DNA of 64,000 nt from Croceimicrobium sp965656185 (GTDB lineage Bacteria; Bacteroidota; Bacteroidia; Flavobacteriales; Schleiferiaceae), in assembly GCA_965656185.1 (NCBI GenBank), contig CBFHJH010000001.1, positions 1 through 64,000 of the forward strand, written 5' to 3'. Under the pieces are notes generated by a model, which saw nothing but the letters and a program-made list of their open reading frames with translations, had not been told where the DNA came from and searched no databases. The translations under genes were made by a program, and so were the position numbers. Shown here piece after piece: positions 25,441 through 34,520 of this stretch; within the stretch, counting starts at the first letter, position 1, and every line of letters begins with the position of its first letter.

Positions 25441-27330
25441 ATGCGTTCCCTTTTCTCAATTTTTGCCCTTTTAATTTGTTTTAGCATTTCGCTTCAGGCA
25501 CAGCGTGATGACGCCATTCGCGATCTTACTAAGGCACGCCAGTATGCGCGTTCTCAGGAGTATGAAAAGGCCATTGAAGCAGCGAATGATGCCTTGGAAG
25601 AAGATCCAACCTTTGGTGATGTTTATTTGCTGAAGGCTGATGTATACAAGATCATGGGAGAGGGAGATAGTGCCTTGGTGCAATATGAGCGGCTGCGTAA
25701 TTATGATCCTCCTTATTACTTAGATCTTTTTCAGGGTCGATTATTATTTGAGTTAGAACGATACGAAGAGGCAATCTTGTTTTTCGAGTCTTATTTGGAG
25801 CATCCTCGAGCGAATAAGCGGTATTTTGATGAGATCGAGCAAAAGATAGAAAGCGCCCGCTTTGCGCAAGAAGTGGTGGAAAATCAATACCCCTATGATC
25901 CCCAGAATTTAGGCCCCAAAGTAAATACAGATCAATTAGAATACTTCCCTTCTATTTCGGCTGATGGGCGGACGCTGGTTTTTACCCACCGCAAGCTTGA
26001 AGGGCAAAAGTTGGATGAAGATTTTTGGTTTACCATCCGTGATAGTGTTAGTGGCGAATGGCAATCGGCTCAATTATTACCCGGGCGATTGAATACACGG
26101 GGAAATGAAGGGGCGCAAAGTCAAAATGCCTTTGGCGATATTATCTTTTTTGCTGCATGTGATCGGCCCGATGGCTTTGGGAGCTGCGATATTTTCGCCT
26201 CTTTTTTAGATGCCCAGGGTCGATGGTCCAAGGCTGTTAATTTGGGTCCGGCTATTAATAGTAATCTATGGGAGAGTCAACCTTCGATAGCGCCAGACGG
26301 TAAAACCCTCTATTTCGTGCGCGGTCGTAACGGCGATGACTCGCGGATGAATATTTATCAATCGACCTTTGAAAAGGGGAGATGGACCAAGGCAAAGCCC
26401 GTGCCTGGTCAAATCAATACGGGTGGACAAGAGACCTCCCCATTCATTCACTTCGACAATCAACATTTATATTTTAGCAGTAATGGCCATCCCGGGATGG
26501 GGGATCTTGATTTTTTTGTCTCCGAGCGACAAGCCGACGGTACATGGGGAGAACCTTTGAATTTAGGGAAGCCCATCAATACTCCATTTCAGGAATTCAG
26601 TTTAATCGTGGCTCCCGACGGTAAAACGGGCTTTTTCAGTTCGGATGCTTTGGAAGATGGTCAAGGGAAGTTAGACCTCTATGAATTTGAATTACCTCCA
26701 CCGGCGCGAGCGCTTCCCATTGCTTATTTAAAAGGCAAGGTGATCGATATCGAAAGTCGAGAAAGTCTGCAAGCCACCTTGGAATTCCGGAATCTAGATG
26801 ATTCGAGCCGGGTGGTATTGGGGTCGACCAATCGGCAAGGTCGTTTTTATGCTGTTCTACCCGCACAATCAGATTATGGACTGAGTGTAGCTAAGCCCGG
26901 CTATTTATTTTACTCTAAAAACTTTGCTTTGGGGAACCAAGACCAAGAATCGGCCCTGAGTTTATTGGTAGAACTCACTCCTTTAAAACAAGGGCAATCG
27001 GTAGTCTTAGAGAACATTTTCTTTGATACGGACTCTTATGAGCTCGACGCTCGGAGCGATAATGAGATCCATGAGTTGGTACGATTTTTAGAGATGAATC
27101 CGGAGCTGAAAGTGAGTTTAGAAGGGCATACCGACGATCAAGGAGGGGATCAACACAATCAAAAACTTAGTGAAAACCGGGCAAAAGCCGTTTTTGAGGC
27201 ATTGGTGGCCTCGGGAATAAGCAAATCGCGATTAGAGTATAAAGGTTTTGGTAGTTCTAAGCCAATCGCTAGTAATGACAAGGAATTGGGACGTGCTCAA
27301 AATCGACGTACCGAGATGAAGATACTTTAG
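25441..27330 (+). CDS. TPR/PD40 beta-propeller/OmpA-like envelope protein
   Basis: A 629-residue exported protein with a signal peptide (about 1-20, SLQAQ). Residues about 25-125 contain TPR-type helices (LTKARQYARSQEYEKAIEAANDAL). Residues about 165-420 carry at least four PD40/WD40-like propeller motifs (FPSISADGRTLVF, QPSIAPDGKTLYF, SPFIHFDNQHLYF, LIVAPDGKTGFF). A small CarboxypepD_reg-like sandwich follows (about 430-510). The C-terminus (about 515-625) is an OmpA-like peptidoglycan-binding domain with IFFDTDSYELD, EGHTDDQG and NRRTEMKIL. This PorE-like arrangement is found in envelope proteins that tie outer-membrane complexes, including the T9SS, to peptidoglycan. Assignment to T9SS is not proven here. 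Confidence 0.85.
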   Translation: MRSLFSIFALLICFSISLQAQRDDAIRDLTKARQYARSQEYEKAIEAANDALEEDPTFGDVYLLKADVYKIMGEGDSALVQYERLRNYDPPYYLDLFQGRLLFELERYEEAILFFESYLEHPRANKRYFDEIEQKIESARFAQEVVENQYPYDPQNLGPKVNTDQLEYFPSISADGRTLVFTHRKLEGQKLDEDFWFTIRDSVSGEWQSAQLLPGRLNTRGNEGAQSQNAFGDIIFFAACDRPDGFGSCDIFASFLDAQGRWSKAVNLGPAINSNLWESQPSIAPDGKTLYFVRGRNGDDSRMNIYQSTFEKGRWTKAKPVPGQINTGGQETSPFIHFDNQHLYFSSNGHPGMGDLDFFVSERQADGTWGEPLNLGKPINTPFQEFSLIVAPDGKTGFFSSDALEDGQGKLDLYEFELPPPARALPIAYLKGKVIDIESRESLQATLEFRNLDDSSRVVLGSTNRQGRFYAVLPAQSDYGLSVAKPGYLFYSKNFALGNQDQESALSLLVELTPLKQGQSVVLENIFFDTDSYELDARSDNEIHELVRFLEMNPELKVSLEGHTDDQGGDQHNQKLSENRAKAVFEALVASGISKSRLEYKGFGSSKPIASNDKELGRAQNRRTEMKIL

Positions 27331-27345
27331 GTAGAAAAAGTATTA

Positions 27346-27375
27346 TGTCGTTTATATACTAAAATCTGTCGTTTA
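27346..27375 (+). promoter_or_regulatory. Pair of 9-base direct repeats (LytTR-type operator candidate)
   Basis: TGTCGTTTA occurs at 27346-27354 and again at 27367-27375, with a 12-base spacer (21 bases start to start, two helical turns). This is the layout of LytTR/AgrA-type response-regulator sites. The core CGTTTA(T) agrees at most positions with the published [TA][AC][CA]GTTN[AG][TG] consensus, quoted from memory. The ATG of the following gene is 64 bases downstream. Confidence 0.5.
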
Positions 27376-27438
27376 CGCACATTATCTGGCACTTATGCTT
27401 TCAATTTTGCATATTTGTTGGAAGTAATTTTAACCCAC

Positions 27439-29001
27439 ATGAACCGTAAACGAAGCTCCAAGCTCTTTCAGTTTGGGATTCTTTCTGCCCTCTTTTTAGG
27501 CCTATTTTCTTGTAGTAAGGAATTAGATTTCGATATGATCGATGACGTGGTCTTTGAAAGTTCAGCCAAAGTGCCACTCGCCTCATTAACCTTAAGTCTG
27601 GCTGATCTTACTTCGGATGTCGAGGATTCTACCTTGGTCGTAGATCCCGATAATGCCTTGCGCATTTATTACCGCCAGGATTCAGTGTTCACTTATGAAA
27701 TCGACGATATCTTGACCATTCCTGATCAGGATCCAATTGGCCTACCAGTAGAGAAGACCCAACCAAATTTCGATTTAAATGTAGCCTTGGGAACCATCGC
27801 AGGAGCCCAGCTGTACGATGCTACTTTCTCTAACGGTACCATTGCAATTACTATAGATGGCCCTAATGCCCCCAGTAGTGATGCGCGCTTTGTTTTCACC
27901 TTGCGTAATGCTACCATTAATGGTCAGACTTATGCGGATACCTTTCGTCTGGAAGCGGGCAATACAACTGCCGTAGACTCTTCCATCATTAACAATATGA
28001 TATTCGACTTTACCAATGGCGGAACTTCTGCTAATGCCTTGGACATCGGGGTAGAGTTGGTAGATACCAGTGCGGTGCAAGCCGGGGATGTTTATAATTT
28101 CAATTTTGCTTTGAAAGATCTTGAGATCGAAGTAGCTACGGGTTATTTTGGGGATCGCGTTCAAGCGGCACCTCCCGGCGATTTTGAATTTAACATTAAT
28201 GGATTTGATCAGTTTGCCGGTGGTTTTTACTTGACCAATCCTACCTTGACCTTATATACCCGCTCTACCGTGGGATTACCACTGCAGATCGAAACTGAGT
28301 TTATTGGAGAGAATGCTGAATTAAATCGGGTGGCCTTGGATGCGGCTCCCTTCGAGATCACTGCTTCACCTTCCCCAGGCGTGGAAGCGGTTTCGAATAT
28401 TACCCTCGATCCAAATAATTCGCAGATCACAGAATTCCTTGCGAACATACCTAATAAGATCTATTACTCGGGCGCGGTCCAGGTTAATCCCAACGGACAA
28501 ACCGCCACCCCTAACTTCATTTCCAATACTTCGAATGTGGTTCTTGACTTTGAAGTTGATGTGCCACTTGAATTCCGCCTGGAAGACATGCGCCTGGATG
28601 AGGTAGTGGAGGATCTAGGTGCTGAAATCCAAAGCTTTGAGAATCTCGATGAGATGACCTTATTTTTCCGTTCAGAGAATCGTCTGCCATTCGACCTTAT
28701 CTTAGACGTTTCCTTCATTAACGCCCAAGGTGATAGCATCAATGGTTTTGAGTTACCATTGTTAAATGCTGCTAGTGTTGATGCTAATGGTCGGGTTAGT
28801 GGACCAAGCATCCAAGAAAACCCCGTTGTTTTCGATGAGGATCTCATTGCCGATTTCTTATTGATGAAGGATCTGCGATTCGTGGCTCGTGTTAATACCA
28901 CCAATGGTGGTCAGACCAGCGTAAAGCTTTACGACGACTACGATCTAAAAATTCAAACGGCCATTCAGGCTAGAGGTAACTATCAAATTTCTAACGACTA
29001 A
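27439..29001 (+). CDS. Unknown lipoprotein, first gene of the DUF5723 unit
   Basis: A 520-residue lipoprotein from ATG 27439 (MNRKRSSKLFQF). The TTG eight codons upstream is rejected because it would bury the signal peptide. The lipobox is LFSC followed by Ser-Lys-Glu. The mature protein is acidic, rich in Asp, Asn and Thr, and predicted by eye to be almost entirely beta strands with loops (repeated FTLRNATING, DVSFINAQGD type segments). It reads like tandem immunoglobulin- or fibronectin-like sandwiches. I do not recognise a named family. The stop codon overlaps the next ATG by one base (TAATG), which indicates a coupled operon. Likely at the outer membrane, partnered with the DUF5723 protein. 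Confidence 0.72.
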   Translation: MNRKRSSKLFQFGILSALFLGLFSCSKELDFDMIDDVVFESSAKVPLASLTLSLADLTSDVEDSTLVVDPDNALRIYYRQDSVFTYEIDDILTIPDQDPIGLPVEKTQPNFDLNVALGTIAGAQLYDATFSNGTIAITIDGPNAPSSDARFVFTLRNATINGQTYADTFRLEAGNTTAVDSSIINNMIFDFTNGGTSANALDIGVELVDTSAVQAGDVYNFNFALKDLEIEVATGYFGDRVQAAPPGDFEFNINGFDQFAGGFYLTNPTLTLYTRSTVGLPLQIETEFIGENAELNRVALDAAPFEITASPSPGVEAVSNITLDPNNSQITEFLANIPNKIYYSGAVQVNPNGQTATPNFISNTSNVVLDFEVDVPLEFRLEDMRLDEVVEDLGAEIQSFENLDEMTLFFRSENRLPFDLILDVSFINAQGDSINGFELPLLNAASVDANGRVSGPSIQENPVVFDEDLIADFLLMKDLRFVARVNTTNGGQTSVKLYDDYDLKIQTAIQARGNYQISND

Positions 29002-30392
29002 TGAAAAAGTTATTTTCCCTGGGTCTAATTATGGTAGTGGCCTTAGGCGTGAAGGCCCAGAGCGATATGTTGCTCTACAACTTTAACGCGATTCCACAGG
29101 TTCATCATACCAACCCAGCCTATCCTCAACAGACAAAATGGTATATTGGATTACCTGGCTTGTCGGGTTTTTCGACCCATTATCACAATTCTGGTTTTGC
29201 TTTAGTAGACATCTTTGAGGCAGAGACCAATATCAATCAGAACTTACGTCGCTTAAGTACCAACCTAGATGAAAGCAGTCAGCTTAACTTGAATAACAGA
29301 GTTGAGCTGCTAGGAGTAGGGTTTAAAGCAGGTAAAGGCTTTGTTACTTTAGGAGCTACCCAAACCATCGACTTTAAAATGGATCTGCCCTATGAGTTGT
29401 TCCAGGTATTGTTCAGTGGCAATGGTAGTGTGACCGAATTAGACTTGAACACCTTCGACCTTGAAACAATTAATCGAACCGATATTTATGTAGGTTATCA
29501 ACACAAATTGCTCGACGATCGTTTGATCCTCGGTTTCAAGGCCAAGTATATCTTCGCCCAGCAACATGCCTACATCGACCGGATGAACTTGAGTTTGCGC
29601 AATGATGGCAATTACAATTTGATTGCCACCAGTGATATTCTAGTTAGGAGCTCGGGTCCATCGGCTTTCGAATCATTCGATGATCAGGAGATCATGGACA
29701 TCGCTATGCCCGATAATCGAGGATTAGCTTGGGATTTTGGTGTATTCTATAAGATCAATGAGAAAATGGACGTGAGTGCTTCATTTTTAGATCTCGGCAC
29801 CATTACTTACAATAGTTTCAACCGTGATTACGTGAGTGAAGGAGATTTCGAGTTTGAAGGAATTGAATTCGACCTAAGTGAAGATGATTTCAGTAATGTA
29901 GGCAATGCCACGGTAGATAGTTTAGAAGCCGCTTTCAATTTTAGAGAGGAGGATGGTAATAGTTACAGCCGTCCTTTGATGAATCGTGCCTTTGCTTCTT
30001 TTAACTACCATTTAAATCCTAAGCATAGTTTCGGAGCTCTCTTCCATACCCGTATCTGGAATGGGGAGATGTTCAATGACTATGGTGTCAATTACGTAGG
30101 CCGTTGGGGCCGCTTCTTCCAATTTACCGCTGGATATAGCGTTATTAATGGAACGATGCATAATATCGGTGCAGGCTTCGACATGAAATTAGGTCCAGTT
30201 CAATTGTATTTAATGACCGACAATGTGATGGCGGCTGATTACGCGAGCGTTCAGACCACCAATTTAAGAGTTGGTTTAAACTTTACATTCTACGGCCGTA
30301 AGGCGAAGAAAAAGCAAGAACAGGAAGAAGAAGTAAAAGAAGAAGAACAAGAAAAGGCTGCAGAGGTAGCCAGTTTATCCATAAATTATTAA
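29001..30392 (+). CDS. DUF5723-family outer-membrane protein
   Basis: A 463-residue exported protein with a signal peptide (about 1-20, GVKAQSD). The opening (LLYNFNAIPQVHHTNPAYPQQ) and the alternating hydrophobic strands with aromatic ends fit DUF5723, a family of predicted outer-membrane beta barrels related in pattern to PorP/PorV-like proteins. The barrel appears to end near LRVGLNFTFYG. It is followed by a very charged Lys/Glu tail (about 435-455) that could be periplasmic. Molecular function is unknown for the family. It starts on the last base of the upstream lipoprotein stop and is 18 bases before the next lipoprotein. Confidence 0.78.
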   Translation: MKKLFSLGLIMVVALGVKAQSDMLLYNFNAIPQVHHTNPAYPQQTKWYIGLPGLSGFSTHYHNSGFALVDIFEAETNINQNLRRLSTNLDESSQLNLNNRVELLGVGFKAGKGFVTLGATQTIDFKMDLPYELFQVLFSGNGSVTELDLNTFDLETINRTDIYVGYQHKLLDDRLILGFKAKYIFAQQHAYIDRMNLSLRNDGNYNLIATSDILVRSSGPSAFESFDDQEIMDIAMPDNRGLAWDFGVFYKINEKMDVSASFLDLGTITYNSFNRDYVSEGDFEFEGIEFDLSEDDFSNVGNATVDSLEAAFNFREEDGNSYSRPLMNRAFASFNYHLNPKHSFGALFHTRIWNGEMFNDYGVNYVGRWGRFFQFTAGYSVINGTMHNIGAGFDMKLGPVQLYLMTDNVMAADYASVQTTNLRVGLNFTFYGRKAKKKQEQEEEVKEEEQEKAAEVASLSINY

Positions 30393-30410
30393 TCTAAATC
30401 CCTCCAAATC

Positions 30411-31343
30411 ATGAAAAAGATCAATTACCAATTAATAGCTTTGGCCTTAGCCGCAATGAGCTTTACCGCTTGCGACGAAGAAGGTTTAGGCTCTATAGGT
30501 GAACTTGAAGCTGCCATGGGCGAAGCTTACGTTAATGCAGAAGCTACGGCTAGTCAGTTATTCAAGAATGTGGACGAGGCGATGCGCGCCATCGACGAAG
30601 GACAAACCTTGCCACTTACCATCGATAATGCTGAATTTAAGGTAGACCCCGATGGTACCTATGATTATATCCTGGATTATACCAATACCGGAACCAATAC
30701 TCGTGGTTTAGTAGTAAAAGGTAAGATCGGGGTTAATTTAACCGGTGCTAATTATTTAGATAATGGTTCAGAAGTTCAAGTAGCTTATGTGAATTACTCC
30801 GAAACTAGTGGTGACGTGGAGAAGCCAGTTACTGGTGGTATTACCGTTACCAATAATAGTACTCCTACCGACACAACTTTCCGTTTCCAAATCCAAAACC
30901 TATCGGTACAAGACGATGGTGTTGCAGATGAAAATGGAGATGGTGGTCCCAAGACCTTATCTCTAAGTAGTGATAAGCGTTTAACTTGGACCAAAGGTGC
31001 TGATACCCCAAATGACGTATCGGATGACTCTTATACCATTGCCGACAATACGGGTGGTTCTACCCAAGCAGATTACGATAATGGCAATTTTACCATGGAC
31101 GTAACTCTTACTAGCCCATTGTTAATCGACAATACCTGTAGTGTTCGTTTGGTAGAAGGAATTATTGACCTTACTATATCTACCACTCTTACCGGTGAAG
31201 ACAATCCCCTCAGCTTTAACTCAGCCACCATCGACTTTTTAGCAGCAGATGGCTGTAGTAACTTTTTCCAAATCAGCTTAGATAGCGACGATCCCGAAGG
31301 TGCTTCAATTAGCGACCTTACTCGTCAGTTCAATTCTTTCTAA
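30411..31343 (+). CDS. Unknown lipoprotein, last gene of the DUF5723 unit
   Basis: A 310-residue lipoprotein (MKKINYQLIALALAAMSFTAC) with lipobox FTAC and acidic residues after the Cys. A short helical segment (about 30-65) precedes a Thr/Asn/Asp-rich, beta-rich body. Two Cys in the C-terminal half (DNTCSV and ADGCSN) could form a disulfide in the periplasm. No family is recognised. It shares composition and context with the first lipoprotein of the unit, so the three products probably form one envelope complex. The operon ends at a terminator at 31373-31407. Confidence 0.7.
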   Translation: MKKINYQLIALALAAMSFTACDEEGLGSIGELEAAMGEAYVNAEATASQLFKNVDEAMRAIDEGQTLPLTIDNAEFKVDPDGTYDYILDYTNTGTNTRGLVVKGKIGVNLTGANYLDNGSEVQVAYVNYSETSGDVEKPVTGGITVTNNSTPTDTTFRFQIQNLSVQDDGVADENGDGGPKTLSLSSDKRLTWTKGADTPNDVSDDSYTIADNTGGSTQADYDNGNFTMDVTLTSPLLIDNTCSVRLVEGIIDLTISTTLTGEDNPLSFNSATIDFLAADGCSNFFQISLDSDDPEGASISDLTRQFNSF

Positions 31344-31354
31344 GGATTGTAGTT

Positions 31355-32626
31355 CTATTTAAAGTATTTAGGCCAGCGGTGTTTCATTACATCGCTGGTT
31401 TTTTTTTCGGCCGGATTGTCGCTCGGCTTATAAAGCGCTTCTCCTTCAATTTCTGAGGGTAGGAACTCTTGCTCCACGAAATTCCCCGGATAGTCGTGAC
31501 TGTATTTATAACCATCGCCATAGTTGAGCTCCTTCATTAACTGGGTGGGGGCATTTCGCAAGGAGAGCGGTACTGCTAGATCACCACTTTGTTTCACTAA
31601 GGCTTGCGCCTGATTAATAGCCATATAAGCACTATTGCTCTTGGGCGAATTGGCCAGGTATATGGTGCACTGGGCTAGGGGTATTCTCCCTTCCGGCCAA
31701 CCTATTTTTGATACCGCCTCAAAGCATGAATTGGCAATGAGCAGGGCATTAGGGTTGGCTAAGCCAATATCTTCAGAAGCGGAAATGATCAGGCGTCGAG
31801 CGATGAACTTAGGGTCTTCCCCACCTTCTATCATCCGCGCTAACCAGTAAACCGATGCGTTTGGATCACTACCGCGAATAGATTTGATAAAGGCGCTAAT
31901 GATATCATAATGCTGCTCTCCATTCTTGTCGTAATTGCTCACTGTCCCGCTGAGGATCTTTTCCACCTTTTCGTTCTCTACCCTAGCTCCTTTACCCAGC
32001 TGGCCTACCACTAATTCTAAGTTATTTAGAAACTTACGGGCGTCGCCTCCGCTGTAGCGCATAAGCGCTTCTTTTTCTTTGACCTCTATAGCCTGGTCTT
32101 TTAGCCAGCTATCTTCAGCAAAGGCCCTTTCTAATAGTTGCTCTAAGGCAGCTTTGTCTAGGGCGGACAGTACGTAAACTTGACAGCGGGATCGAAGGGC
32201 TGGAATTACCTCGAAACTGGGATTTTCTGTAGTGGCACCTATTAAGACCACTATACCTTTCTCAACCGCATTCAAGAGGCTGTCTTGCTGAGATTTACTA
32301 AAGCGGTGGATCTCATCAATAAAGAGAACTGGCGATTTCCCTTGAGCAAAAAGTCCTTGACCTTGAGCCTTTTGTAGGATTTCCCTGACATCTTTAACAC
32401 CACTATTTATAGCGCTGAGGGTAAAAAACTTGCGACCCGAGCGCTCGGCAATGAGTTGGGCCAGGGTAGTCTTTCCTACTCCAGGCGGTCCCCATAAGAT
32501 CAAGGATGGTATAAGATCGTTATCCAATAGCCTCCGCAATTGGCCATCTGTTCCAAGCAGGTCATCCTGACCGATTATTTGATCGATATTTCTGGGTCTC
32601 AGCCGTTCTGCCAGTGGCGCGTCCAT
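31355..32626 (-). CDS. rarA: Replication-associated recombination protein A
   Basis: RarA (MgsA) is a AAA+ protein of the clamp-loader group that acts at stalled replication forks. The 423-residue length is normal. Walker A (GPPGVGKTT), Walker B (VLFIDEIHRF), sensor 1 (LIGATTENPS) and the Arg finger (ALRSRC) are present. The C-terminal tetramerisation domain ends HRWPKYFK. The last coding bases also encode, on the opposite strand, the terminator of the converging lipoprotein operon. The gene diverges from the rhomboid gene across 45 bases. Confidence 0.95.
   Translation of the reverse strand: MDAPLAERLRPRNIDQIIGQDDLLGTDGQLRRLLDNDLIPSLILWGPPGVGKTTLAQLIAERSGRKFFTLSAINSGVKDVREILQKAQGQGLFAQGKSPVLFIDEIHRFSKSQQDSLLNAVEKGIVVLIGATTENPSFEVIPALRSRCQVYVLSALDKAALEQLLERAFAEDSWLKDQAIEVKEKEALMRYSGGDARKFLNNLELVVGQLGKGARVENEKVEKILSGTVSNYDKNGEQHYDIISAFIKSIRGSDPNASVYWLARMIEGGEDPKFIARRLIISASEDIGLANPNALLIANSCFEAVSKIGWPEGRIPLAQCTIYLANSPKSNSAYMAINQAQALVKQSGDLAVPLSLRNAPTQLMKELNYGDGYKYSHDYPGNFVEQEFLPSEIEGEALYKPSDNPAEKKTSDVMKHRWPKYFK
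31373..31407 (+). terminator. Terminator of the DUF5723 unit, embedded in rarA coding sequence
   Basis: CCAGCGGTGT, six-base loop, ACATCGCTGG: a 10 bp stem with one G-T wobble, followed by nine T residues. It lies entirely within the 3' end of rarA, which is read on the other strand. Confidence 0.85.
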
Positions 32627-32671
32627 AGGAACTGTTTTTGCGGTCTAAATTACTACATTTAAAATCCAAGC

Positions 32672-33418
32672 ATGACTAAGGTGCAGCCAAATTCCCCCAT
32701 ACAGCCCCCTTCCTTTTGGAAGCAAGCCTATACTATTCTGCCCTTAGGATTAGCCACCCTCATGAGCTTGATCTTTGTGGTGGACCGTTATTTCGATTTA
32801 AGCTTGTATCAATTCGGTGTGTACCCTCAGAAAGGTGAAGGTTTAATTGGCTTGATCGTTTCACCATTGATTCACGGCAGTTTTGAGCACCTGCGTAATA
32901 ATCTAATATCTTTTACTGTATTGAGCGGTGCTTTGTGGTATTTCTATCCCCGGAAGGCTTTACCACTTTTAATCGTCGCCTGGATCTTTAGTGGACTGGC
33001 CATTTGGATCTGGGGTCGTCCTTCTTATCATATTGGGGCCAGTGGGGTAATTTATGCCTTGGCCGCTTTTATCTTTATTAGCGGTATTTTAAGAGCACAT
33101 CCTAATTTATTGGCCCTTAGCCTATTGGTGGTATTTTTGTACGGAAGTATGGTTTGGGGCTTGGTGCCGATAGAAGAGGGGGTTAGTCACGAGGCCCATA
33201 TTTCAGGCGCATTGATCGGGGTTTTATTGGCGGTTTATTTACGAAACTCTCCACCGCGAGACTTTCCACGTGCTTTTAGCTATGAAGACATTAGTGACGA
33301 TTTAAGCGAGGAGATCGAAAAGTACGGGCCTGATTACTGGCAGGTAGATAATGACTCGATCCAGCAGGAAATAAAGATAAATTATGAATACAAGTCGCGC
33401 GATAGGAATCCTTCTTAG
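32672..33418 (+). CDS. Rhomboid-family intramembrane serine protease
   Basis: A 248-residue inner-membrane protease. Six hydrophobic spans are visible. The catalytic dyad is Ser124 in GASGVIYAL and His176 in SHEAHISGALIG. HGSFEHLRNN in the first loop is the typical rhomboid motif. It would cleave transmembrane segments of substrate proteins; substrates unknown. A hydrophilic tail of about 50 residues ends the protein. The stop is 35 bases inside the next gene, so translation is coupled. Confidence 0.92.
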   Translation: MTKVQPNSPIQPPSFWKQAYTILPLGLATLMSLIFVVDRYFDLSLYQFGVYPQKGEGLIGLIVSPLIHGSFEHLRNNLISFTVLSGALWYFYPRKALPLLIVAWIFSGLAIWIWGRPSYHIGASGVIYALAAFIFISGILRAHPNLLALSLLVVFLYGSMVWGLVPIEEGVSHEAHISGALIGVLLAVYLRNSPPRDFPRAFSYEDISDDLSEEIEKYGPDYWQVDNDSIQQEIKINYEYKSRDRNPS

Positions 33419-33875
33419 CATTTTCTTTTGCACCGCAAACCTGGTGGCGCAAGACTACCTTTATCTTCTGCAAAAGGAAGGCGGTTTACCGGTGCAGCGT
33501 TGGAAGCAAGGTGAAAAAATTGAAATTGAGATCAAAAATGGTGAAGAGGCCTATTGGCAAGTGGGCTATTTTAATGGAGGGGACAGTGCAGGAATTAATT
33601 TTGGTACCCGTTACATAGAGTTTGAATCGATAGAACGCATCAAAGTGGCGCGCGGACTTTTACCTTTTATGGCCTATGCCTCTTATTCGGCCGCAGCCTT
33701 GTTCACCGGAATTTTTGCTGTAAATGCCATCATCAATGATGATCGTCCTATACTTAGGCCTGGTCAGATTGGCTTGGGCTTAGGTTTGGCCGGAGCAGGA
33801 CTGCTCGCCGACCTATTTGCTTATCGGAAGTATGAGCTTGATAGCCATTACTTTAAAATTATAAATACAGATTAA
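33384..33875 (+). CDS. Conserved exported membrane protein of unknown function
   Basis: A 163-residue protein with a signal peptide (about 1-22, ANLVAQD). A beta-rich part follows (about 23-90: GEKIEIEIKNGEEAYWQVGYF), then two hydrophobic helices (about 93-113 and 128-147) separated by NDDRP. No family is recognised with confidence. It overlaps the rhomboid gene by 35 bases and ends directly before the next ATG, so the three genes form one unit. The beta part might sense or bind a ligand at the membrane surface, which is an inference from layout only. Confidence 0.72.
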   Translation: MNTSRAIGILLSIFFCTANLVAQDYLYLLQKEGGLPVQRWKQGEKIEIEIKNGEEAYWQVGYFNGGDSAGINFGTRYIEFESIERIKVARGLLPFMAYASYSAAALFTGIFAVNAIINDDRPILRPGQIGLGLGLAGAGLLADLFAYRKYELDSHYFKIINTD

Positions 33876-34520
33876 ATGAAGAAGGTCGCAATTTTAGGTG
33901 CGAGTGGATTAGTTGGTTCATTCCTTTTAGAACATTTGTTAAATAGTGAGGAAATTGCTTCGGTGCTGTCCATCGGACGAAAGTCGCTCGCCAAGGATCA
34001 CTCTAAATTGAGTGAGCACAATGGCGATCTTTTAAATGATCGATTCTGGGATTTTGAGTCGAAGGTGGATCTAGTATTTGTTTGTATTGGAACCACTAAG
34101 GCTAAAACTCCGGATGAAGAAAAGTATAAAGCGATCGATTATGGTATTCCTCTAGAAGTGGCAAAATGGGCCCAAAAGAACGGAGCTCAGCTTATATCCG
34201 TTGTATCATCGATGGGGGCCAATGCGAAATCGGGGAATTTCTACCTCCGTACAAAAGGCGAAATGGAGGAGGCGCTTCAGGCGGAAGCGATCAAAAGCCA
34301 TATTCTGCGTCCATCCATGATCTTAGGTCCTCGCAATGAATCACGCTTAGGTGAAAAAATCGGTAAAATTATGATGCGCTTAATCTTACCTTTTTTGCCA
34401 AAGAACTATCGTCCCATCGAAGCAGATAGTATTGCCCAAGCGATGCTGAATTTGGCCCTAGAAGCGCCGCAGTCTAAGGTCTTGCTTTCGGCTGAAATTA
34501 AAGGCTGGGCCGCTAATTAG
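33876..34520 (+). CDS. NAD(P)-binding oxidoreductase-like protein (atypical SDR)
   Basis: A 214-residue cytoplasmic protein with an N-terminal Rossmann motif GASGLVGS (residues about 8-15) and the pattern of atypical short-chain dehydrogenases of the TIP30/NmrA-like kind (VVSSMGANAKSGNFYLRTKGEMEEAL, ILRPSMILGPR). The YxxxK-like pair (Tyr in FYLRTKGE) is present. Substrate unknown. It begins one base after the stop of the upstream gene and converges with the TIGR02757 gene by a four-base overlap. Confidence 0.8.
   Translation: MKKVAILGASGLVGSFLLEHLLNSEEIASVLSIGRKSLAKDHSKLSEHNGDLLNDRFWDFESKVDLVFVCIGTTKAKTPDEEKYKAIDYGIPLEVAKWAQKNGAQLISVVSSMGANAKSGNFYLRTKGEMEEALQAEAIKSHILRPSMILGPRNESRLGEKIGKIMMRLILPFLPKNYRPIEADSIAQAMLNLALEAPQSKVLLSAEIKGWAAN

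Noticed and set aside
27346..27375. Paired repeats as a small CRISPR array
   Set aside because: Only two 9-base units, spacer 12 bases, no cas genes.
27775..28164. A 129-codon minus-strand frame
   Set aside because: Antisense to the acidic lipoprotein gene, whose composition keeps other frames open; no independent support.
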